Assembly: GCA_025350445.1 (NCBI GenBank)
Contig: JANXXV010000234.1
Location: forward strand, 1 to 5,659
Source of the DNA: Bryobacteraceae bacterium
GTDB taxonomy: Bacteria; Acidobacteriota; Terriglobia; Bryobacterales; Bryobacteraceae
DNA length: 5,659 bases
Reading direction: 5' to 3'
Numbering within the stretch: position 1 is the first letter of the stretch; the number at the start of each line of letters is the position of its first letter. Shown here piece after piece: positions 1 through 5,600 of the stretch. The notes below the pieces were generated by a model. The model had not been told where the DNA came from. It worked only from the letters and a program-made list of their open reading frames with translations, and did no database searches. The position numbers were made by a program, and so were the translations under genes.

Positions 1-1601
1 GGAACGATGTCTTCAAGGGCGCGCTAGGCACTTACTGGGACAGCCCGACCTTCGACGTCGGCTACCTGGTTTCTCCCAACACCTCCCAGGTGAACACGTC
101 TTCGCCCTTTGTGAGCGATGCCATCACCTTCGCAGCGTTGGTGTTCAGCACCACAGTCCAGGACACCGACGGCGACGGGCTGCTCGACGTTTGGGAGACC
201 AGCGGCTTTACCGACATGGACGGCACGTTCATCGATTTACCGGCAATGGGAGCGAATCCGAATGTGCGCGATCTGTTCCTTGAGATCGACTGGATGGACG
301 CGGCGGATCATTCCCACAAACCCAAACAGGCCGCGTTGAACAAGGTGATCGCTGCCTTCGCGGGCGCGCCCGGCGGGGGAATCAACCTCCACATCGACCT
401 CAGTAATTCGATTCCAGAGCCGCTGACTTCACCCCCATCCAGCGCCTGGAAGTTCAAGACGAACGGCTTCGGTTATTACAAAGACGGCATCCCGGGCGGC
501 ACTGCGAATTTCTCCTACAGCCGCCGGCATATCTTCCACTATTCGCTCTGGACCCATCAGCGGCCCAACAAACCGGACGGCTCCGCGAACTCAGCCTCCG
601 GAGTAGCCGATCTCCCCGGCAGCGACAGTATGATTACCCTCGGGCTCTGGCGGCATGACAATGCCGCCGACGACCGCGTCGGTACAGTGGAAGAACAGAC
701 CGGTACGCTGCTGCACGAACTCGGCCACAATTTGAACCTTCGTCACGGCGGTGGAGATAATAGCAATTGCAAGCCGAATTACCAGAGCATCATGAACTAC
801 TTCTTCCAGACTCACGGATTGCAGACCGCAAACGGCGGGATCGTGTTCGATTACTCGCGCCAACTGCTGCCGGTGATCGATGAATCGAGCCTCCTCGAAT
901 CCGCTGGATTGGGCGTAATGCTTTATAAGACCCGCTTCTACGCACCATCGGCGCTCGGAAGTTTGCGCCGGTGCGACGGCGCCAACGGCGGAGTTCTAAT
1001 GGCGCGCGTCGACAGCACGAATACCAGCGGCGTGATCGACTGGAACAATAACCTGATCACCGATGCGTCTCCGGTCACGGCCGATCTGAACTATAACGGG
1101 ACGATCGACTTCCCCTACTTCGGATTCAACGACTGGCCAACGGTGGATCTGCGCCAAGTGAGCGGAGGCTTCGCTTATTCCGAAGGAGAGATCGCCAACG
1201 GGGAAATCGCCAATGGCGAAATTGCCAACGGAGAAATCGCCAACGGGGAAATTGCCAACGGTGAGATAGCTAACGGCGAGTACAACTATGAGAGCGCCGC
1301 CAGCACCAATCCGCCTGCGCCCACCAACCTGTCTGCCCGTGTTTCCCCGGCATCGGTCAGGCTTGCCTGGAACCCGGTGCGACTTTCCATCGTGCGCCAG
1401 TATCAGGTATTCCGGTACACCTCAGGTCAAACGGAGAGCCAAGCGGTTTCTGTCCTTACCCCGAAGGGGAATCCCGCTTTGGCGTCCTATACGGATACGT
1501 CGGCCCCGGCCGGCACAACTTACTATTACTTCGTCCGCACCGTGGACGAATTTGGGAATCCCAGCATCGGCAAGAGCAATACCGTCCAGGTGACAAAATA
1601 A
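1..1601 (+). CDS. Secreted metzincin-type zinc metalloprotease with GEIAN repeats and C-terminal FN3 domain (5' partial)
   Basis: The frame is open from the first complete codon at base 3 to TAA at 1599-1601, so the true start and signal peptide lie upstream of the window. In order it shows a beta-rich remnant (3-161), a calcium-type loop D-T-D-G-D-G-L-L-D (162-188), and a segment with RDLFLEIDWM and LHIDL strands. The zinc site HELGHNLNLRH follows (714-746), with three His ligands and the catalytic Glu, then the Met-turn SIMNY (786-800). That order defines metzincins. After it come loops D-W-N-N-N-L-I-T-D (1038-1064) and D-L-N-Y-N-G-T-I-D (1083-1109), six GEIAN repeats (1185-1274) and a fibronectin type III domain (about 1311-1598). 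By family knowledge it should hydrolyse peptide bonds outside the cytoplasm; the substrate is unknown. Asn replaces the usual Gly at position 8 of the zinc motif, a variant accepted in some metzincins. Two cysteines, in NCKPNY and RRCDG, could form a disulfide. The exact family is not certain; the zincin call is solid. Confidence 0.85.
   Translation, partial: NDVFKGALGTYWDSPTFDVGYLVSPNTSQVNTSSPFVSDAITFAALVFSTTVQDTDGDGLLDVWETSGFTDMDGTFIDLPAMGANPNVRDLFLEIDWMDAADHSHKPKQAALNKVIAAFAGAPGGGINLHIDLSNSIPEPLTSPPSSAWKFKTNGFGYYKDGIPGGTANFSYSRRHIFHYSLWTHQRPNKPDGSANSASGVADLPGSDSMITLGLWRHDNAADDRVGTVEEQTGTLLHELGHNLNLRHGGGDNSNCKPNYQSIMNYFFQTHGLQTANGGIVFDYSRQLLPVIDESSLLESAGLGVMLYKTRFYAPSALGSLRRCDGANGGVLMARVDSTNTSGVIDWNNNLITDASPVTADLNYNGTIDFPYFGFNDWPTVDLRQVSGGFAYSEGEIANGEIANGEIANGEIANGEIANGEIANGEYNYESAASTNPPAPTNLSARVSPASVRLAWNPVRLSIVRQYQVFRYTSGQTESQAVSVLTPKGNPALASYTDTSAPAGTTYYYFVRTVDEFGNPSIGKSNTVQVTK
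162..188 (+). other. Calcium-type loop DxDxDGxxD in the metalloprotease
   Basis: The codons read D-T-D-G-D-G-L-L-D, followed by VWE. Aspartates at alternating positions, then Gly and a final acidic residue, match EF-hand-like or thrombospondin type 3-like calcium loops. Such loops often sit just before the catalytic part of secreted bacterial proteases. Calcium binding itself is inferred. Confidence 0.6.
714..800 (+). other. Metzincin zinc site and Met-turn
   Basis: Bases 714-746 encode H-E-L-G-H-N-L-N-L-R-H, with the three zinc-binding histidines at positions 1, 5 and 11 and the general-base Glu at 2. Bases 786-800 encode S-I-M-N-Y, where the Met at 792-794 is the Met-turn and the Tyr is a commonly seen companion. 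Thirteen residues separate the third His from the Met-turn Ser. All catalytic residues are present, so the enzyme looks intact in its core. Confidence 0.85.
1185..1289 (+). repeat. 15-bp tandem repeat encoding six GEIAN pentapeptides plus a degenerate seventh
   Basis: Six back-to-back 15-base units (1185-1274) each translate exactly to G-E-I-A-N. A seventh unit (1275-1289) reads G-E-Y-N-Y. The units differ only at third codon positions: Gly uses GGA, GGG, GGC and GGT, Glu uses GAA and GAG, Ile uses ATC, ATT and ATA. The repeat joins the catalytic region to the FN3 domain. With Ile as the central residue it loosely resembles pentapeptide-repeat beta-helix units (small, acidic, hydrophobic, x, x), but about 30 residues would make only about one and a half coils. 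A flexible or adhesive linker is equally possible. Confidence 0.92.
1311..1598 (+). other. Fibronectin type III domain at the C-terminus of the metalloprotease
   Basis: The roughly 96 residues begin with P-P-A-P-T-N-L-S-A and show the FN3 pattern: V-R-L-A-W-N with the core Trp, Y-Q-V-F-R-Y, the Y-T-D-T-S segment, and T-T-Y-Y-Y-F-V-R-T-V-D with the core Tyr. FN3 domains on secreted bacterial hydrolases usually bind polysaccharide or protein surfaces or act as spacers. No anchor or sorting signal follows, so the mature enzyme may be freely secreted or held by its missing N-terminal part. Confidence 0.75.
1588..1593 (+). promoter_or_regulatory. Ribosome binding site inside the protease gene for the PEP-CTERM gene
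   Basis: AGGTGA lies within the last codons of the protease and matches part of the anti-Shine-Dalgarno complement GGAGGTGA. Seven bases separate it from the ATG at 1601. It supports that ATG as the start and, with the one-base TAATG overlap, indicates translational coupling. Confidence 0.7.
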
Positions 1602-2368
1602 TGACGACTAACTTGAAACTCAGAATATTTGCCATAAGCGTACTCGCTGCCTCGTGCCTTAATGGCGCCAGTATTACCAATGGTGGATTCGAGTCCGGAT
1701 TGACAGGCTGGACCGTGAGCGGAAATGTGTTCCCTTCCGGCAGTCCCACCACGGGACTCGTAAGCGTGTTGGGTGCATTGGATTGGACGGGCTTTTCACC
1801 GCAGGAGGGAAACTTCTACGCGGAATTATCGAATTCCCCGGATGTAAACACTCCGCCGATCCGGGATTTCTCGAAAATATCCACGGGTCCGTATTTTGTG
1901 ACGCCCGGCTCAAATGGCAGCTTTGCGTTCGTGTACAACTTGCTAACCAATGAGTTCGACACCGGGCTTGATTACGCCGAGTTCCGCATCAACGGCCTCC
2001 TGGTCCAGAAGTACCTGGTCTCGGCTATTTCGCAAGCCGGGGGCTGCACTGTAAGCACCGCGCCGCCGGACGGTTCCACCGTCTGCGTGCAATCGGGTTG
2101 GCTCAATCAGTCGTTTCCGCTGACGCCATATGAGGGCCAAAACGTGACTTTCTCGTTCGCCATTTACGATGACTTCAGCAATAACCCGCTGCTCACGCAG
2201 GACAACCAGTTCGATTCCGTCCTACTGCTCGATGCCATTAATGCCACCGGTCTGGCCGACCCCCGGATCCCACAGGTCCCTGAGCCGGCAACGATGCTGT
2301 TGACAGCCGCCGGTATTGCCGCAGTGATCTTGCGCGCGCCGCGCGGTACGTTGAAACCCATCCTGTAA
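1601..2368 (+). CDS. PEP-CTERM sorting domain-containing secreted protein
   Basis: This is a 255-residue exported protein. Residues 1-23 form a signal peptide (positive Lys6 and Arg8, hydrophobic I9-A17, likely cleavage after Ala23). The mature part starts with ITNGGFESGLTGWTVSG, the opening of a carbohydrate-binding-module-like or DUF642-like jelly-roll fold often found in PEP-CTERM proteins. Cys149 and Cys162 may form a disulfide. The C-terminus has V-P-E-P-A-T (226-231), a hydrophobic stretch (232-244) and a basic tail from Arg245. This three-part signal is recognised by exosortase, which cleaves at the PEP motif and delivers the protein to the surface, often near exopolysaccharide. The tail is long and only mildly basic (R245, R248, K252). 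The ATG overlaps the protease stop by one base, so the two are co-expressed. The binding role of the body is inferred; the sorting signal is clear. Confidence 0.88.
   Translation: MTTNLKLRIFAISVLAASCLNGASITNGGFESGLTGWTVSGNVFPSGSPTTGLVSVLGALDWTGFSPQEGNFYAELSNSPDVNTPPIRDFSKISTGPYFVTPGSNGSFAFVYNLLTNEFDTGLDYAEFRINGLLVQKYLVSAISQAGGCTVSTAPPDGSTVCVQSGWLNQSFPLTPYEGQNVTFSFAIYDDFSNNPLLTQDNQFDSVLLLDAINATGLADPRIPQVPEPATMLLTAAGIAAVILRAPRGTLKPIL
2276..2365 (+). other. PEP-CTERM sorting signal
   Basis: The last 30 residues carry V-P-E-P-A-T, the hydrophobic run MLLTAAGIAAVIL, and a tail with R, R and K. By family knowledge, exosortase (EpsH/XrtA type) recognises this arrangement. No exosortase gene is in the window, so it must be encoded elsewhere in the genome if the signal works. 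Confidence 0.88.
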
Positions 2369-2435
2369 CCGGACGTTTTCCAGATCGCTCGCTCGATCGA
2401 TTAACCCGCCGGCCCCGCCCGAAGCGGTGTGATTT

Positions 2436-2444
2436 TGATATACT
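2436..2444 (+). promoter_or_regulatory. Possible extended -10 promoter element
   Basis: The bases TGATATACT fit the TG-N-TATAAT extended -10 pattern with five of six hexamer matches. No -35 box is recognisable upstream in the GC-rich stretch, which extended -10 promoters can tolerate. Transcripts from here would have a leader of about 160 bases before the receptor gene. A chance match is quite possible. Confidence 0.3.
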
Positions 2445-2493
2445 TCCCTCTGCCCGCTGGTGCAACACGATCCCAATCCTGACGCGGTCGTCA

Positions 2494-2507
2494 ATTGTCT
2501 TGACAAT
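2494..2507. promoter_or_regulatory. Perfect palindrome over the -35 box, candidate operator
   Basis: ATTGTC-TT-GACAAT has two perfect 6-bp arms around a 2-base centre and contains most of the TTGACA -35 hexamer. A second inverted pair overlaps it: GTCAA (2490-2494) and TTGAC (2500-2504). A dimeric regulator bound here would block RNA polymerase. No regulator gene is in the window and the pattern was not matched to a known family. Confidence 0.45.
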
Positions 2508-2529
2508 CACGCAGCGATTACCTTATTCT
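2500..2529 (+). promoter_or_regulatory. Predicted sigma70-type promoter of the TonB-dependent receptor gene
   Basis: A perfect -35 hexamer TTGACA (2500-2505) is followed after 18 bases by TATTCT (2524-2529), which matches four of six -10 positions including the key first TA and final T. Transcription would begin near 2536, leaving a leader of about 75 bases. The region is more AT-rich than the flanking genes, as expected for a promoter. Confidence 0.6.
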
Positions 2530-2557
2530 CGATAGAGATGGTAGTGTATTAGGAATC

Positions 2558-2596
2558 ATGCCTTTTTTCAATATCTTCCGACATCTCGCACCCTAA
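2558..2596 (+). CDS. Possible 12-residue leader peptide upstream of the receptor gene
   Basis: The ATG at 2558 opens a 12-codon frame reading M-P-F-F-N-I-F-R-H-L-A-P and stopping at TAA 2594-2596. It lies inside the predicted transcript leader. An AGGA at 2551-2554 precedes the ATG by only three bases, closer than the optimum, so translation would be weak. Its stop falls directly before the receptor Shine-Dalgarno, so terminating ribosomes could affect that site. It may be a chance frame; phenylalanine is over-represented because of a T6 run at 2563-2568. Confidence 0.25.
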   Translation: MPFFNIFRHLAP

Positions 2597-2599
2597 CTT

Positions 2600-2606
2600 A
2601 GGAGGT
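2600..2606 (+). promoter_or_regulatory. Strong Shine-Dalgarno site that fixes the GTG start of the receptor
   Basis: AGGAGGT is a near-perfect anti-Shine-Dalgarno match ending five bases before GTG at 2612. An in-frame TAA at 2594-2596 excludes any earlier start in this frame, so GTG 2612 is well supported. Confidence 0.88.
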
Positions 2607-2611
2607 TTTTC

Positions 2612-5600
2612 GTGATCAAATCAATCCGCACCCGACAGGCACAATTTCGACTGGCAATTTCACTTCTTCTCTTGCTGTGCGCCAAACTTCCAGCGCAGAA
2701 CGTTACTGGATCGCTGACCGGCAGCGTCCGTGATTCGTCGGATAGGGCCATCGCCGGGGCATCCATCACTCTGTCGAACGAAGCGACACGGTCAACACTC
2801 ACTCTGGCGACCGACGATCAGGGAAGCTTCGTCTTCAACGCGCTTCTGCCCGGCCAGTATTCGCTCGGTGTCACGAGTTCTGGGTTCAGCAGGTTAGAGC
2901 AGACGGGGATCGCAATCACGGCTGGGGACCGCCGTTCCGCCGGCACTCTCGTGCTCCAGATCGGCGCTCTGTCCGAAACCGTGTCTGTCACCGCGCCACC
3001 CGCCGACGTGCAGACTGTCAGTTCGGAACGCTCTGGCCTGATAACGAAACGCCAGGTTACGGATCTGATGCTGATCGGGCGCGACTATCTGGGCCTGCTG
3101 CCAACCTTGCCCGGAGTAGCCGATTTCAGTTCGCACGAATCCCCCGCCGGGTCCAATTTCAACATGGCAATTCAGGGCAACCGCCCCGGCACCAACAATC
3201 TCACCATTGATGGTGTGTCGAATCTCAATAGCGGGTCGGGGACCGGCACGTGGGTCTCGCCCGGGGTCGACTCCGTAGCCGAAGTCAAGGTGCTGCTCAA
3301 CAACTATCAGGCGGAGTACGGCCGGAATTCCGGAGCTTCGGTGAACGTTATTACAAAAGGCGGCACACGGGATTTCCATGGCACCGGCTACTACTTCAAA
3401 CGCAACGAAGCATTCAACGCGAATAACTACTTCAATAATCAGCGCAACCAGCCCCGGCCCCGCTACCGCTACGATTTTGGAGGCTTCAACATCGGAGGTC
3501 CGGTTTTCTGGCCGGGCAAGTTCAATTCCAACCGCAACAAACTGTTCTTCTTCTTTGCCCAGGACATCCTGCCGCAGAGCTTCCCCAACACGCAGAATCT
3601 GTTGACGGTCCCGGCTACCCTCGAACGCACCGGCGATTTCTCTCGAACTCTCGATCAAAACGGGAAACTCATTCCCATCAAGGATCCTCTCACCGGTCTG
3701 CCGTTTCCATCAAATGTGATTCCCGCCAGCCGCGTCAACCCGAGCTTCCAAAACCTGCTTGGCGTATTTCCCCTGCCGAACTACCGCGATCCAACCAACG
3801 CGGCGAATTATCTGGCTACCGGCACATACAGCCAGCCGCGCTATGAAACGCTGTTTCGAGTCGATTATCAGATCACCGATAAGCACTCGGTCTATTTTCG
3901 GGGAATCGCCGATTCCCAGAATCAGTCCGCCGGCTACGGCGTGCCGGCGCAGGGCGGCAATTGGGCGCTGCTGCCCAGCATCTACAAGAATCCCACCAAG
4001 GGTGGCCTCGTGTCGCTCACCGATACTCTCAGTCCAACGCTGATTCACGAGTTTTCCTTCGGCATCACGCGCGGCCTCGAAAACGTTGTGCCCGCATCTC
4101 AGGCGGATTTGGACAAAGTTTCGCGGGTGAAACAGAACATCAATCTGCCGGAGTATCATCCTGATATCAACCCGCTGAACCTGATTCCTCAAACTACCTT
4201 CGGAGGAGTACCCAATGCCGCCAACATCTCCTTCGAATCGCGATATCCGTTCGGCGGCGTCAACAATATCTGGGACCTGACAGACAACGTAACCAAGGTT
4301 GTTGGAACGCACAACCTGAAGGCCGGGCTCTTCGTCGAAAGGGTCCAAAGATGGGCCAAGCGTGCTTCAACCTTCAATGGCTCCTTCGATTTTACGAAAG
4401 ACACAAACAACCCGCTCGATTCGGGCTGGGCTTACTCAAACGCGCTACTTGGCGTCTACCGTTCTTATTCGGAGTCGGACGCGCGGCCACAGGGGAACGA
4501 GCGATTCTATAACATCGAGTGGTACGGTCAGGATACCTGGAAGGTCACCCGCAAGCTCACTCTGGACTATGGAATGCGTTTCGCCATCGTGCAGCCCCAG
4601 TATGAAAAGCAGGGCAAGGCATCCTCCTTCAATCCGGCTTTTTATGATCGCGCGCAGACCGCAATTCTGGTGCAACCGGTCCGCAACGCGGGCAATCAGC
4701 GCGTTGGCTTCAACCCCATCACCGGCGAGTATGTCGCAACCGCGCTGATCGGGTCGATCGCCAAGGGAAATCCGCTGAACGGCATTGTCGCTGCAAACCA
4801 GAATCCATCCTACCCGCGCGCTCTTTATAAGGATCGCGGAATACAGTACGGACCGCGCTTCGGCTTCGCCTACGATCCTTTCGGCGACGGGCGGACGGCG
4901 ATTCGCGGCGGTTTTGGCATAACTTATAATCGCGATGATTCCAGCATCGTGCTCCCGTTTACAGAAAATCCGCCGTTCGTCTACACGCCAACAAGCTTTA
5001 ACGGAAATGTTTCGGATCTCCCCAACGCCTCGCGGGCACTCTTCCCCAGTTCGATCAATGCCATCGCGGAGTCGGGCGAAGTCCCCACCGTGATGAGCTA
5101 CAGCCTCGGCGTCCAGCGTGACATCGGTTGGGGCACACTCGTCGACGTTGCTTTCGCCGGAAATCAGGGCCGGCACCTGCGCCAGTCGGTCAACCTGAAT
5201 GCCATCGCGCCAGGCACAAACTTCCGCGCTGCCAGCCAGGATCCAAGCAATCCGGGTAAGCCTCTGCCCCAGGATTTCCTTCGGCCATACCCCGGACTCG
5301 GCAACATCAACTACGTCACCTACGACGCCACCAGCAACTATAATTCCTTGCAGGTGCAGGTTCACCGGCGGTTCGCCAAGGGACTTGAGATCAGCGGTGT
5401 TTGGACGTGGTCCAAGACCATGAGCACCAGCGACAACGGCGCAGTCAGCCCGTATCTGAATGAGAGAGCACGCTACTACGGGCTGGCCGGCTTTGATCGA
5501 ACACATATCGTGAACATCAACTGGATTTACGATCTCCCCGGTGTCAGCCGCTGGTGGTCTAACGGCTTCTCGCGTTACGTGCTAGACAGTTGGCAGGTGA

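Larger units (their letters stand above)
2369..2611. other. Intergenic region between the PEP-CTERM gene and the TonB-dependent receptor gene
   Basis: No protein gene longer than a dozen codons is convincing here. From left to right it holds a short TCGC/TCGA tetranucleotide run (2385-2401) containing a 5-bp inverted repeat GATCG/CGATC, a weak CCGC/GCGG hairpin (2415-2427) with TTTT at 2433-2436, a possible extended -10 at 2436-2444, a palindrome and promoter at 2494-2529, a 12-codon leader candidate at 2558-2596 and the receptor Shine-Dalgarno at 2600-2606. Neither hairpin is strong enough to call a terminator, so read-through into the receptor gene cannot be excluded. Confidence 0.6.

Noticed and set aside
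90..92. GTG at 90 as the start of the metalloprotease.
   Set aside because: The same frame is open back to base 3 with sensible protein sequence, there is no signal peptide after the GTG, and no Shine-Dalgarno precedes it. The gene is cut by the window edge.
1185..1289. Short tandem repeats as a CRISPR array.
   Set aside because: The 15-base units are contiguous without spacers, lie in frame inside a gene, and vary only at synonymous sites.
1643..1660. LAASC in the PEP-CTERM protein as a lipoprotein signal.
   Set aside because: Position -3 is Ala rather than Leu or another large aliphatic residue, and a standard signal peptidase I site after NGA fits better, consistent with C-terminal PEP-CTERM processing.
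2383..2436. Rho-independent terminator after the PEP-CTERM gene.
   Set aside because: The two hairpins (GATCG/CGATC at 2383-2398 and CCGC/GCGG at 2415-2427) have stems of only 4-5 bp, and the only T-run is TTTT six bases after the second. Too weak to call.
2222..2510. Two reverse-strand open frames of 90-94 codons spanning the end of the PEP-CTERM gene and the intergenic gap.
   Set aside because: They overlap each other in different frames, cover the PEP-CTERM sorting signal on the sense strand, and show no recognisable domain or ribosome site.
2558..2560. ATG at 2558 as an upstream start of the receptor.
   Set aside because: An in-frame TAA at 2594-2596 separates it from the receptor, and the strong Shine-Dalgarno at 2600-2606 points to GTG 2612.
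2894..5506. Three long reverse-strand open frames (2894-3658, 3710-4348, 4445-5506) opposite the receptor gene.
   Set aside because: All three share one frame, in exact codon register with the receptor. Stops there would need TTA, CTA or TCA codons in the receptor, which are rare in GC-rich genes. The sense strand has clear signal, plug and barrel motifs; the antisense products have none.
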